Below, piece by piece: positions 36,201-44,781 of a stretch of 64,000 nt of DNA. The stretch's first letter is position 1. Every line of letters starts with the position of its first letter. The position numbers and the translations under genes are program-made. Source of the stretch: Planctomycetota bacterium (GTDB lineage Bacteria; Planctomycetota; B15-G4); the NCBI GenBank assembly GCA_021604805.1, contig BQJR01000002.1, forward strand, positions 580,665 to 644,664, written 5' to 3'. Below the pieces are notes generated by a model. The model saw nothing but the letters and a program-made list of their open reading frames with translations, searched no databases and was not told where the DNA came from.

Positions 36201-37614
36201 CGGTCGTCTCGCTCGGCGCGGACACGGCGCGCGCCGCGAGCAACGCGAAGGCCGGCAACCATTGCAGCGCCAGCCGGTGTGCCGAAGTTTCGAGGTGACG
36301 TCCCAAGTGCATCGTGGTCGAAAGGTACACGCAAGACAGGAAGGCCGCGACGCCGAGCAGCAGGAGCCACGCGAATCCGGCGCGACGTCCGGGGCGCGAG
36401 AGCGCCAGCGTGAGCAGGCCCAGCGGAAGCAAGCCGAAGCGCGCGGCGTCGGTGAGCACACCCACGAAACCCGTGAGCAAAACCGGCACGCGCACGGCGA
36501 GATTGCTCGGGTCGCGCAGCAGCTCGAGCTTGGTGATCGGCGGGCTCGCCGGCACGCTCAGCAAGAACACGCCGAGCAACATGACCGTGGCCAGCAGCGG
36601 CAGCAGCACCGCCCACCAAGCCTCGCGCCGCGGGCCGACGAGCAACGCCACCCCGAGCACGAGCGCCGCCGCCACGCCGCCCTCGAGCTTGATGCAGGCC
36701 AGCGCCGCGATCCACAGCGCGGCGTCGTGCACGCTCGGGCAACCGCGACGTCGCAGTGCGTCGACCGCATCCACGAGCAACAACAGGAAGAGCGCGAGCA
36801 CGCCGTCCATCAAGCCACCGGCACCGGGTGAGGCCGCGGCATCGGCGCTGAGCCACACCGGCATGGCCACGGCGAGCAGCGCCAACCACGCACCCGCGGC
36901 GCCTTCGCGCTTCAGCAAGAGCACGAGCAACACGAGCAGCGCCACGTGCAGACCGGCGAGCACGGTCTTGGCCGCGAGGTGGTTGTCGGGCGCTGCGAGT
37001 TGCAGCGCGGGCGCGAGCAACACCGGGCCGAGCAGCGGGTAGTTGCGATGAAAACCGAGGTGCTCGGAGTCTTGCAGTGCGGGCGTGTCGGGCACGCCAG
37101 CGTTCAAGCTGTCGTAGGCCTTCGGCAACCAGAACTTGCTGCCGTCGCCACACAGGGGCTGGCCGAGTGTCGACGCCAAAGCAATGAGCAAGACCGGCAG
37201 CAACAACAGCGTGGCGAGTCGCCCCACGCGCGCAGTGCTCGGCGACGGCGACTGTTTCGGGCCCAGCGGCGCGTGTGCGGGCGACACGTGTGCTGGCGAA
37301 GCGGGCGACGGCCGCTCGGGCGCAGGCTGCTCAGGCGCGTTGCGAGAGAGCGCGCGAGCCAATCCACACAGCAGCGCGCTCGACGCGCTGAAGACTGCGA
37401 GTTGCCAGACCGAGACCGCGAAGCCCGCCACGTTGAGCGCGAAACCGCACAGCCCCCAGAGCGCTGCGCCCCACGCGAGCGCGCGCGCCACGCGCTCCGC
37501 GAGACCCGACCGCCGCGCCGCGAACGAACGCGCCGACGGCCCCCACCCCAGCACGAGCAGGAGCGCGAGCACGAGACCGCCCGCCGCGAGGCCTGGGAAC
37601 GCGCCCACGCTCAT
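36190..37614 (-). CDS. Polytopic membrane protein, possibly GT-C glycosyltransferase-like
   Basis: 474 aa with about ten hydrophobic helices. A long Pro/Ala-rich loop lies at ~92-130. After it, PLCGDGSKFWLPKAYDSLNAG resembles the donor-binding loop of GT-C enzymes (acidic residue then KxxxY), but the family is uncertain. The ATG at 37614 overlaps the previous stop by 4 bases (ATGA). Downstream arfB overlaps by 11 bases. Only ‘membrane protein of polysaccharide or lipid-linked sugar type’ can be said with some support, and the neighbours (lipoprotein, unknown membrane protein) do not decide it. Confidence 0.5.
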   Translation of the reverse strand: MSVGAFPGLAAGGLVLALLLVLGWGPSARSFAARRSGLAERVARALAWGAALWGLCGFALNVAGFAVSVWQLAVFSASSALLCGLARALSRNAPEQPAPERPSPASPAHVSPAHAPLGPKQSPSPSTARVGRLATLLLLPVLLIALASTLGQPLCGDGSKFWLPKAYDSLNAGVPDTPALQDSEHLGFHRNYPLLGPVLLAPALQLAAPDNHLAAKTVLAGLHVALLVLLVLLLKREGAAGAWLALLAVAMPVWLSADAAASPGAGGLMDGVLALFLLLLVDAVDALRRRGCPSVHDAALWIAALACIKLEGGVAAALVLGVALLVGPRREAWWAVLLPLLATVMLLGVFLLSVPASPPITKLELLRDPSNLAVRVPVLLTGFVGVLTDAARFGLLPLGLLTLALSRPGRRAGFAWLLLLGVAAFLSCVYLSTTMHLGRHLETSAHRLALQWLPAFALLAARAVSAPSETTDGR

Positions 37615-38312
37615 GGCGTCAGCTCGAACAGGGTCGGGTGCGCGAAGGCGTTGCGATCACTGGCGCCCAAGGCGTCGAGGTCCACGAGCCAGCGCTTCGG
37701 AGCGTCGTCGCCGAGTGGCAAGGCTTGCGCCAGGGCGCGCAGACTCTCGGCGCTGGCGTGAGCGGGGACAGAGCGCAACAACGGGTAGATCGGTCGACCG
37801 TGCAAGGCCGTGGCGACCACGTTGAGCAGCAGGTCTTGACGCCCCGCGAGCAGCACGGCGTCGTGCGGGCCCACGCGCCCGCGCCACTCGGCGAGCTGCG
37901 AGGACAAGGGTCCGGCGTAGAGCGGCAAGCTGCGATCGCTGAGCGCCCAGCGCCCTTCACGTTGCAGCCGCGCCTGTTCTGTGATCGACGCCCAACTCGC
38001 GAAAGCCAGCACGCCCAAGGCCGCCACGCCCACGGCCCCGCGCCACGACGGCCCGCGCGCATCCCGACGCACCGCCTGCGCGAACACACCCAAGGCGAGC
38101 GCGGCCGCCAACAACGCACAACGCTCTCGCCACAACGATTGCTGACGCGCGGCGTGCGCGGCTCGCAGCGCGGCGGGGAAACTGCGTGTGTCTTCGTGCT
38201 CGGCGTGCAGGCCGGGCAGCACCGCAGCGACCTCCGCGGGCGCGACGGCGTGACACCACCACGCGACGGCGGCGAGCGACGCAGCGAGCACGAGCAACCC
38301 AACCGTGCGCAC
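37611..38312 (-). CDS. Membrane protein of unknown function
   Basis: 233 aa from GTG 38312, two bases after the stop of the lipoprotein gene. Two transmembrane helices are visible, near residues 3-22 (VGLLVLAASLAAVAWW) and ~66-110 (CALLAAALALGVFAQ ... VAALGVLAFASWASI), followed by a ~120-residue soluble C-terminal domain (PHDAVLLAGRQDLLLNVVAT, RWLVDLDALGASDRNAF) likely outside. Overlaps the next membrane protein by 4 bases (ATGA). Neither the fold nor the role was recognised. It may be an accessory to the following polytopic protein. Confidence 0.5.
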   Translation of the reverse strand: MRTVGLLVLAASLAAVAWWCHAVAPAEVAAVLPGLHAEHEDTRSFPAALRAAHAARQQSLWRERCALLAAALALGVFAQAVRRDARGPSWRGAVGVAALGVLAFASWASITEQARLQREGRWALSDRSLPLYAGPLSSQLAEWRGRVGPHDAVLLAGRQDLLLNVVATALHGRPIYPLLRSVPAHASAESLRALAQALPLGDDAPKRWLVDLDALGASDRNAFAHPTLFELTP

Positions 38313-38314
38313 GT

Positions 38315-40003
38315 TCAGCGCACCGCCGTCGGGGCGAAGCGGAGGCGCACGTCGCCCGTGTCCGTGTCGTGGCTGAGCCAGAGCTGCACGCGGCTCGACG
38401 CGTCGTCCGTGAGCGCGAAGTCGAAGGACGCACGCACGCACGGCTGGCTCGCGTCCTCGCCCGACCAATCGGCGGCGTCGAGCTCCAGCGCGAGCGCATC
38501 GACCTGCGCGACGGCGTTGCTGATCACGGTGAAGTTGCCCGCGCGCGTGCCTTGCCCGGCGGCGTCCCAGGCGGCGCGCTCGGGGAGTTCGAGTTCGAGC
38601 GCGTCGGCGAGCGGGCGCAACCAAGCTTCGGTGGCGGGCAGGTCCCACTCGGCGCTGGCGTAGGTGCCGAGGAACAGCGCGAGTTCGCCGTCGGGCAGAC
38701 GGCGCGCGATGACGCGTCCATCCCAAGGTGCACACAGCGACACGAACTCTTGCTGCCAGGCGCTCGCGGTCGTGCCGTCACCGTGAGCGAGCACCGCCAG
38801 GGGGCGCAACCAGTTCGCGAGCGCATCGGCAGCGAGGGTCGGGTCTGCGAAGGCCACGAAGCTGTCGCCGGGCAAGCTGGGCGCGGGGCGGAAGGCTTGC
38901 AGCACTTGGCGCTCGGGCGCGTTCGCGGCGTAGCGCATGGTGAACTCCATGTCGACGGCGTCGAGCGCGTCGAGCACGGAAGCCCTTGCGGCGGACACGT
39001 CGGCCAGCTCGGTGTCCGTGTCGGCACCATCGCCGACGTCGACGTCGAGCGACTCGCAACGCAGGCCGAGCGCCTCCACACGCTGCGGGCCGAGCAACTC
39101 GAGGAAGGCCCACACGGCGGCGGGCGGCACCGGCAACTCGCCGAGCGGCGAGCGACCGCCTCGAGCTGCCTCGTTCAACGCGCCACTCAACATCCCGCCC
39201 AAACCCGCGAGCTTCGCACCGAGCAAAGCCGAGCGCAGGTTGGCGAGCACCTGCTGCAACTCGGCGTAGTACGTGTCTGCAAGACGCTCCACGTTCAGCG
39301 TGGCGACGAGCGCCGGGCCCGCTCCGCTCTGCATGCCGTCGAGCTCATCCAACACGCGCCGCGTGACGACCACGCCTTCGAGCGAGGGCGCCAACAAGGC
39401 GCGACCGTTCTCGGTCTTGAGGCGCAACGGCAGGTCGAGTCCCGCGCCGTTGAACAGAGAACCGAGCTGCTGCAGCGACGAGACCTGCGCACCGCCGGTG
39501 GCCGCGCCGAGGCTCACCTTCGCCACGAGCACGAGCTGCGCCAGCGGGTGCTCGGCCGGGAGCTGCAAGCGGAACTGGTCGCCGCCGAGACTCGTGATGG
39601 CAGGCGAACGTTCGAAGCTGCGGCGGAAGGCGCCCGCGTCGGAGAGCGGCAGCGCGAGGCCGAGCACGCCGCCGAACACGCGCGCGTCGAGGTGCAGGGC
39701 GAGCAAGTGACGGTCGAGCGCGAGGCCGTCGAGCTTCACGCCGAGGGCCTCGTCGAACGCGGAGTGCGTGGTGTTCGGCAGCTGCACGGCCAGGTAGCCG
39801 AGCACGCCGTCGGTCTGCACGGTGAGCGGCCAGGGCTCTTGGCCTGCGCGGGAACCAGTTTCGTCGCCGCAAGCGAAGAGCGCGAGGCACGACAGCACGA
39901 GCGCCGACACGCGACCGCAACGCGCGAGAGCACCGCGACAGCGCGCGCGCTTCGGAGCGTCGCGCGCTCCAGCCGCGGCCCGGCGTAGGATGGGAAGGTC
40001 CAT
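38315..40003 (-). CDS. Lipoprotein of unknown function, first gene of a four-gene operon
   Basis: 562 aa. ATG 40003 is preceded by TAGGAT and exactly 7 nt, so the mRNA may be leaderless. The signal ends in a lipobox (LSCLALFAC, Cys near residue 45), followed by an acidic tether (GDETGSRAGQEPW). The rest is alternating beta/alpha with no family hit, including GVVVTRRVLDELD and a duplicated LxxLxLxxDA... pattern that suggests two similar halves. Residues near ~330-345 have a DVDVGDGADTDT acidic run. Predicted to be anchored in the outer or inner membrane. Operon partners are two membrane proteins and arfB. Confidence 0.55.
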   Translation of the reverse strand: MDLPILRRAAAGARDAPKRARCRGALARCGRVSALVLSCLALFACGDETGSRAGQEPWPLTVQTDGVLGYLAVQLPNTTHSAFDEALGVKLDGLALDRHLLALHLDARVFGGVLGLALPLSDAGAFRRSFERSPAITSLGGDQFRLQLPAEHPLAQLVLVAKVSLGAATGGAQVSSLQQLGSLFNGAGLDLPLRLKTENGRALLAPSLEGVVVTRRVLDELDGMQSGAGPALVATLNVERLADTYYAELQQVLANLRSALLGAKLAGLGGMLSGALNEAARGGRSPLGELPVPPAAVWAFLELLGPQRVEALGLRCESLDVDVGDGADTDTELADVSAARASVLDALDAVDMEFTMRYAANAPERQVLQAFRPAPSLPGDSFVAFADPTLAADALANWLRPLAVLAHGDGTTASAWQQEFVSLCAPWDGRVIARRLPDGELALFLGTYASAEWDLPATEAWLRPLADALELELPERAAWDAAGQGTRAGNFTVISNAVAQVDALALELDAADWSGEDASQPCVRASFDFALTDDASSRVQLWLSHDTDTGDVRLRFAPTAVR

Positions 40004-40017
40004 GCCGCGCATCCTAC
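39985..40017. promoter_or_regulatory. Inverted repeat with two TAGGAT elements at the lipoprotein gene start
   Basis: GTAGGATG (39985-39992) and CATCCTAC (40010-40017) are perfect inverted 8-mers spaced by 17 bases, straddling the ATG at 40003. The minus-strand TAGGAT (40016-40011) sits 7 nt from the ATG of the lipoprotein gene; the plus-strand TAGGAT points at queG (~98 nt away). Could be two divergent promoters or a dimeric operator. Confidence 0.4.
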
Positions 40018-40088
40018 CGCGCTGACCCTCTGCGCCTGCATCGCCATGACCCCGTCCGTCGACACGCCATGACTGTCACCTCGGAGCG

Positions 40089-41012
40089 ATGACCTTCACC
40101 GTGGACATCGCGCTGCGCGAACGTGTGCGCGCTCGGCTGCTCGAACGCGGCTTCGCGCAGGCAGGTTTCGCCGACGCCACACCGGTGAGCGATCACGTGG
40201 GCCCGTGGGTCGCAGCGGGACGCCACGCCGGCATGCAGTGGATCGAGCGTGAGCCCGAGCGTCGCAATGATCCGACCACGCTCTTGCCCGGCGCCGCGAG
40301 CGTGATCTGCGTGGCGGCGTCCTATCCCGCGCAAGACGGCAGCCAAGCCGTGGCCGCCTACGCCTGCGCCGAGGACTACCACCACGACTTGCGCGCCGCG
40401 CTCGAAGAGGTCGCCGCCGAGTTGCGTGCGTGGGTTCCTGGCGCCGGCACGCGCGTGTGCGTGGACAGCGCGCCGCTCTCCGAACGCGCCTTCGCCGCGC
40501 GCGCCGGTCTGGGCTGGATCGGACGCAACACGATGCTGCTCAACGAGCGCCTCGGGCCGTGGATGTTGCTCGCCGAGATCCTGGTCGACGCGCACTTCCC
40601 GCCCGACGCACCCGCCGCCTTCCGCTGCGGCAGCTGCACCGCCTGCGTGGACGCCTGCCCCACCGACGCGCTGGATGGCAAGGGTCAGCTCGACGCCGGC
40701 CGCTGCCTGTCCTACTGGAGCATCGAACATCGCGGCGAACTCCCCGAGGCCTGGGGCGCCGCGCTCGGCCACCGCGCTTTCGGCTGCGACGACTGCCTCG
40801 CCGCGTGCCCGTTCCCCGCACAGGAAGCCGCGCCGTCGAGCCCACCACTGCGCCCGCGGCCGGAGCTGGCCGCCGCCACGCCCGCACGGCTGCGCGAGCT
40901 CGCCGAGGCCTCGTTCAAGCGTCACCTAGGGAGCACGCCGCTGGAGCGCGCGCGAAAGGGCGGCCTGCTGCGCAACCTCAGCTGGGTCGAGCGCAACAGT
41001 CCAGCGCGCTGA
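40089..41012 (+). CDS. queG: Epoxyqueuosine reductase (QueG)
   Basis: 307 aa, cytosolic. Cobalamin- and Fe-S-dependent reduction of epoxyqueuosine to queuosine in tRNA, the last step of queuosine synthesis. Two cluster motifs are visible: Cys180/183/186/190 in CGSCTACVDAC and Cys206/233/236/240 (CLSYW ... CDDCLAAC). The catalytic Asp126 lies in VDSAPLSERAFAARAG, and YACAEDYH and SYWSIEHRG match the cobalamin and substrate regions. Length is slightly under the usual 350-380 aa, since the C-terminal HEAT-like extension of long homologues is short. GGAG lies 2 nt before the ATG, which is too close for a standard ribosome site. Iron-sulfur scaffold at 4591 is the nearest related function. Confidence 0.92.
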   Translation: MTFTVDIALRERVRARLLERGFAQAGFADATPVSDHVGPWVAAGRHAGMQWIEREPERRNDPTTLLPGAASVICVAASYPAQDGSQAVAAYACAEDYHHDLRAALEEVAAELRAWVPGAGTRVCVDSAPLSERAFAARAGLGWIGRNTMLLNERLGPWMLLAEILVDAHFPPDAPAAFRCGSCTACVDACPTDALDGKGQLDAGRCLSYWSIEHRGELPEAWGAALGHRAFGCDDCLAACPFPAQEAAPSSPPLRPRPELAAATPARLRELAEASFKRHLGSTPLERARKGGLLRNLSWVERNSPAR

Positions 41013-41094
41013 GACGTGTCGGCCTCGCGGCGGTACACTGCGCGGCCCTTCTTCCTCCCGCCCGACCCGACCCGCCGCACACGAGCCTCCGCCG

Positions 41095-41919
41095 ATGAAG
41101 ATCTTCGAGCCGCACATCCACATGTACTCCCGCAACACCCGCGACTACGCGGAGATGGCGGCGGCCGGGATCCGCTCGCTGATCGAGCCGGGCGGCTTCT
41201 GGCTGGGTTACGCGCGCAAGCACCCCGAGACCTGCCTCGAGTACTTCGACCACCTGCTCAACTTCGAGCACACGCGCGCGGCCAAGGCGGGCATCAACTA
41301 CCACTGCACCTTCGCGCTGAACCCGAAGGAAGGTCACACGCCGGCGATCCGCGAGGCCGTGATGGCGGCGCTGCCCGAGTACCTCGATCACCCGTTGTGC
41401 TGCGCGCTCGGCGAGGTCGGCTACGACGAGATCGACGAGATCGAAGAGCAGCTCGTGCTCGAACAACTCGAGATGGCGAAGCAGAAGAACCTGCCCGTGC
41501 TCGTGCACACGCCGCACGTCGACAAGCTCGAAGGCACGCAACGCTTGATCGACAACTGTCGCGACGTGGGCATCGACCCCGACATGGTCGAGATCGATCA
41601 CAGCACCGAAGAGACCATCAAGATGGTCGTCGACGCAGGCTACTGGGCCGGCTTCACGATCTACCCGGTCACCAAGCTGAGCCCCGAGCGCGCCGTCACG
41701 ATCTTCAAGGAGTTCGGCACCGAGCGCATGCTCGTGAACTCGAGCGCCGACTGGGGCCCGAGCGATCCGCTGTCCGTGCCGAAGTTGTGCGTGCTCATGC
41801 AGCAAGCCGGCTTCGACGAAGACATCGTGCAGCGCCTCGTGTGGGACAACCCGGTGCGCTTCTTCGGCCAAGGCGGCAAGCTCTCCGAGAAGCCGATCTT
41901 CGCGGAGGCAGTGGCCTGA
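41095..41919 (+). CDS. TatD-family metal-dependent hydrolase
   Basis: 274 aa, cytosolic amidohydrolase-fold protein. Metal ligands are visible: HxH at His7/His9 (EPHIHM), Glu in LGEVGYDE, His in LVHTPH, His in IDHST and Asp in SSADWG. Typical TatD nucleases are ~260 aa, so the length fits. However, TatD DNase signatures such as the classic NxHTGP-type are diverged here, so a DNase role is not proven. TACACT at 41034-41039 is a possible -10. Its stop overlaps the start of a lipoprotein gene. It may be an EboB-like member, but no other ebo genes are adjacent. Confidence 0.75.
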   Translation: MKIFEPHIHMYSRNTRDYAEMAAAGIRSLIEPGGFWLGYARKHPETCLEYFDHLLNFEHTRAAKAGINYHCTFALNPKEGHTPAIREAVMAALPEYLDHPLCCALGEVGYDEIDEIEEQLVLEQLEMAKQKNLPVLVHTPHVDKLEGTQRLIDNCRDVGIDPDMVEIDHSTEETIKMVVDAGYWAGFTIYPVTKLSPERAVTIFKEFGTERMLVNSSADWGPSDPLSVPKLCVLMQQAGFDEDIVQRLVWDNPVRFFGQGGKLSEKPIFAEAVA

Positions 41920-42749
41920 AGCTCGCATGGTGGGTGGCCGGACTCACGACGCTGTGTGTGGCGTGCGGTTCGGGTTCGAGCGACGGTGCGCGCGAGGACA
42001 GCGCCGCCGTGAAGCCGCTCGAGCGCACTCTTCGCGGCGCTGACAGCCCCGCGAAGGAGCTTCCGGAAGCCGCGCCCGCGCCGCCCACCGAGTCACAGGC
42101 ACCCGAGGCGCCCGTCGAGGAAGCGTCGCCTGCGCCGGGGAAAGCGCTGCCGCTCGAGTGGCCGCAGAGCGCGGTTCCGCTGCGTCGCCTGCTGCTGGCC
42201 GGCACCTGGTCGCTCGAGTCGCCCGAGGACTTCGAGCGCGCTTGGCTCGACGAGGCCGGGCTGCGCGAAGTGTTCTCGCTGCAGCCCGCCGGCCGCCGCC
42301 GCTGGCAAGGCATGGCCGGCGGTGAGACCGCCGTGAATCTCGACGCGCTCACGCGCACGCGCCCGGACCCCGCGCTGGCCTACGCCTACTCCATCTCGAG
42401 TCGCCCGAACACCGGGAACATCGACCCGCTCGCCGCGGACGCCTTCCCAGACGCCGAGGCCGTGCTGCACATCCGTCACGCCTGCCGGCTGCGCGCATGG
42501 TGGGACGGCGAGATCGTGCTCGACGAAGCCGCCCCCGCCGACGGCCAACCGCGGCACGTGCAAGTGCGCGTGCCCCTCACCGACGCCTACGACGTGCTGC
42601 TGCTCAAGCTGGCGCGCGGCGCGGACTTCGGCGCGTCGATGAACCTGGAAGTGCGCCTCTCCGACACGAACGGCGAGGCCATCCCACGCCAGGAGTTCGT
42701 CCCGCGCCGCAAGAACGAGTTCCCCACGGAACTCAGCGGCTCGCGCTGA
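41916..42749 (+). CDS. Putative lipoprotein with C-terminal beta-sandwich-like domain, CTG start
   Basis: 277 aa. The best start is a rare CTG at 41916: GGAGG (41904-41908) lies 7 nt upstream, and the CTG overlaps the TatD stop as CTGA. The N-terminus then reads MKLAWWVAGLTTLCVACG, a short signal peptide whose Cys17 could be lipidated, although the -3 residue is Cys rather than Leu. A Pro/Ala/Glu-rich linker spans ~20-75. The rest (FPDAEAVLHIRHACRLRAWW, VQVRVPLTDAYDVLLLKLAR) resembles carbohydrate-binding or PA14-like beta sandwiches, with low certainty. Alternative start: GTG at 41934, which removes the Lys. Likely cotranscribed with the TatD gene. Confidence 0.55.
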   Translation: MKLAWWVAGLTTLCVACGSGSSDGAREDSAAVKPLERTLRGADSPAKELPEAAPAPPTESQAPEAPVEEASPAPGKALPLEWPQSAVPLRRLLLAGTWSLESPEDFERAWLDEAGLREVFSLQPAGRRRWQGMAGGETAVNLDALTRTRPDPALAYAYSISSRPNTGNIDPLAADAFPDAEAVLHIRHACRLRAWWDGEIVLDEAAPADGQPRHVQVRVPLTDAYDVLLLKLARGADFGASMNLEVRLSDTNGEAIPRQEFVPRRKNEFPTELSGSR

Positions 42750-42753
42750 ACGC

Positions 42754-43680
42754 TCAGGCAGCCACGGGCTCGAGTTCACCGTCGCGCGAGACGAGCAAAC
42801 GGTTGCGCCCGTTCTCCTTGGCGGCGTAGAGGCCCTTGTCCGCCCGATCGACGAGGCTCTCGAGTGTGTCGCCGGCTTCGAGCTGCGCCACGCCGCCCGA
42901 CACGGTCACGTCGACCTGGATCAGGCCTTCGGGCGCGGTGGCGTCCACCGGGTTCGCGGCGAGGTCGGCACGCAGGCGGTCGACGATGCCGGCGGCTTCG
43001 TCGAGATCGGTCTCGGGGAACAGGAAGAGGAACTCTTCGCCGCCCCAGCGGATCACGCAGTCGGTCTGGCGCGACGCGGCTTGCAGGCGTTCGGACACGG
43101 CCACGAGCACGTCGTCGCCGGCGTGGTGACCGAGCGTGTCGTTGATGCGCTTGAAGTGGTCGATGTCGAGCAAGGCCACCGTCATCCCGCGCTCGTAGCG
43201 GCGCGAACGGCTCATCTCTTCTTCGAGGCGCGCGCAGCCGTGGCGACGGTTGGCGAGCCCGGTGAGCGCGTCGGTCTGGCTGGCGTGCGCGAGCTCGTCC
43301 TGCAGCTGCTTCATTTTGACGAGGTTGCGCACGCGCGCGAGGAACACGGCCTTGTCGGGCTCCTTGGTCACGTAGTCGGACACGCCGGCGTTCAGGTTCG
43401 CGATCACGTCGCAGCGTTCTTTGCTGCCGGTGAGCATGAGCACGGGGAGCATCTGGTTGGCCGGCGTCTCGCGCAGGATCGTCACCAGGTCCTGGCCGCT
43501 CTTGCCGGGCATGTTCAGGTCGGAGACGACCACGTGGTAGTCGTGACCGGGGGCCAGCATCTCGAGCGCTTGATCGACATCGCTCGCCGAGTCGACCTCG
43601 AATCCGGCCCGGCGCAGCACCACTTCGTAGGTGAAGCGAATGATCGCGTTGTCATCGACGAGCAAGATGCGGGTGGCCAT
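42754..43680 (-). CDS. Response regulator with diguanylate cyclase (GGDEF) output
   Basis: 308 aa, cytosolic. Receiver domain 1-120: Asp9/Asp10 (VDDN), phospho-acceptor Asp54 (VVSDLNMPGKSG), Thr84 and Lys106. A helical linker leads to the GGDEF domain (~130-300): DALTGLANRR, VALLDIDHFKRINDTLGHHAGD and active-site GGEEF at 213-217. An RxxD inhibitory site is present at 204-207, five residues before GGEEF, so c-di-GMP feedback inhibition is likely. Phosphorylation by an unseen histidine kinase should control c-di-GMP synthesis. ATG 43680 matches the start of the receiver strand; the longer frame adds 34 residues without function. Ends 4 bases from the convergent lipoprotein gene. Confidence 0.92.
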   Translation of the reverse strand: MATRILLVDDNAIIRFTYEVVLRRAGFEVDSASDVDQALEMLAPGHDYHVVVSDLNMPGKSGQDLVTILRETPANQMLPVLMLTGSKERCDVIANLNAGVSDYVTKEPDKAVFLARVRNLVKMKQLQDELAHASQTDALTGLANRRHGCARLEEEMSRSRRYERGMTVALLDIDHFKRINDTLGHHAGDDVLVAVSERLQAASRQTDCVIRWGGEEFLFLFPETDLDEAAGIVDRLRADLAANPVDATAPEGLIQVDVTVSGGVAQLEAGDTLESLVDRADKGLYAAKENGRNRLLVSRDGELEPVAA

Positions 43681-43760
43681 GCGAACGTCCGGGAGGCGAG
43701 TTCCCAGACTGATCGGCAGGAAGTGCACTCGGACTTGCGGTTCCCTGAGCAGAATCCGCG

Positions 43761-43783
43761 CTTGTCGCGATGGCACCGACAAG
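43761..43783 (-). terminator. Hairpin between argR and the GGDEF gene
   Basis: CTTGTCG (43761-43767) pairs with CGACAAG (43777-43783), 9-nt loop, 45 bases beyond the argR stop. Without a T-run it could be a weak terminator or a regulatory hairpin for the downstream gene. Confidence 0.3.
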
Positions 43784-43827
43784 TCCGTAGGGCATGATTG
43801 CGCCCCGATTAGAGCGATCCGGGGGTC

Positions 43828-44307
43828 TCAGCGCCCCAAGCTGAACAGGCGCTCGAAGCGACGCTCGAGACCACGCTGTGCGCGTCGGTCTGGCGTGGCC
43901 ACGAACACGATGTCGTCCCCCGCGATGGTGCCGATCACCTCGGGCATCGCCATCGAGTCGAGCGCCAGCGCCACCGTCTGAGCCAGGCCGGGGCGGGTGG
44001 CGACCACGAGCAGGTTCGGACCTGCTGGGCGCACCGAGCGCACGAAGGGCTGCAGCTCGACGAGCGAGAGATAGAGTTGCTCGCCGCCATCCTCGCTCTC
44101 GACGTCCACGCCGAGGCGGTACACGCCGTCGACCTTCTGGGCACCGAGCGACGTGAGGTCGCGACTCAGGCTCGACTGCGTGATCGTGAAGCCACGATCC
44201 TCGAGCGCGTCGACGAGCTCCTGCTGCGTGCCGATCCTGCGCCGCCGAAGCAGGCTCCTCAGCGTGCGGCGACGCTGGTCTTGGCTGCCGTTGTTGCGAT
44301 TCGGCAT
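43828..44307 (-). CDS. argR: Arginine repressor ArgR
   Basis: 159 aa, cytosolic hexameric repressor/activator of arginine metabolism. The N-terminal winged helix spans ~12-70 (TQQELVDALEDRGFTITQSSLSRDL, with the SSLSRDL recognition helix), the C-terminal domain ~85-155 ends in GTIAGDDIVFVATP, the arginine-binding and trimerisation motif. ATG 44307 is chosen because GGAGG lies 7 nt upstream and the start shares its A with the stop of the RidA-like gene (TGATG). No arginine biosynthesis gene is in this window. The coupling to a RidA-family gene is unusual and would put both under one promoter. Confidence 0.95.
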   Translation of the reverse strand: MPNRNNGSQDQRRRTLRSLLRRRRIGTQQELVDALEDRGFTITQSSLSRDLTSLGAQKVDGVYRLGVDVESEDGGEQLYLSLVELQPFVRSVRPAGPNLLVVATRPGLAQTVALALDSMAMPEVIGTIAGDDIVFVATPDRRAQRGLERRFERLFSLGR

Positions 44308-44774
44308 CACGCTCCCTCCCCGCAGCGATCGCCGGGCAACGCGGCGGTGGCTTCGATCTCCACCAGCGCGCCTTCCTCAACGAGCGCGCGCACCTCCACC
44401 AAGCTCATGCACGGGTAGTGGCGCCCCAGCACCTCGCGATAGGCCTGGCCGATCGGGCCGAGCTGATCGAGGTAGAGCATCTTGTCGACGACGAAGATCG
44501 TGAGGCGCACCACATGCTTGGCCTCGCCCCCCGCCGCCTCGACCAGCGTGCGGACGTTCGCCAAGGCGCGCTCGAACTGCGCCACGAAGCCCCCCTCGAC
44601 GAGCTGACCTGACGCATCCCAACCGATCTGGCCGGCCATCACCAGCAAGCCGTGACCTGGCGGGATCAACAGCGCATTGCTGTACCCACTTGGCCGCGGC
44701 CAGTTGTCCGGCTCGACGGCGCGGACGCCCGCAGCCCCCGGCTGCGCAGCACTCGAAGACTCACCCTGGTTCAT
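44307..44774 (-). CDS. RidA/YjgF-family protein
   Basis: 155 aa, cytosolic. RidA fold with YSNALLIPPGHGLLVMAGQIGWDASG in the N-terminal half and VRTLVEAAGGEAKHVVRLT and the C-terminal LVEVRALVEEGALVEIEATA. The arginine needed for enamine/imine deaminase activity in RidA (R in the PxRxxV motif) is not present in YPCMSLVEV, so it belongs to a non-canonical Rid subfamily whose activity is unknown. The ATG lies 7 nt from a TAGCTT element. Upstream argR partner overlaps by one base. Rid proteins relieve enamine stress from PLP enzymes, which fits a link with amino-acid regulation (inference). Confidence 0.8.
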   Translation of the reverse strand: MNQGESSSAAQPGAAGVRAVEPDNWPRPSGYSNALLIPPGHGLLVMAGQIGWDASGQLVEGGFVAQFERALANVRTLVEAAGGEAKHVVRLTIFVVDKMLYLDQLGPIGQAYREVLGRHYPCMSLVEVRALVEEGALVEIEATAALPGDRCGEGA

Positions 44775-44781
44775 GCGGGTA

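Noticed and set aside
41095..41919. TatD-like gene as part of an ebo cluster
   Set aside because: None of the other ebo genes (prenyltransferase, dehydroquinate synthase-like) lies nearby.
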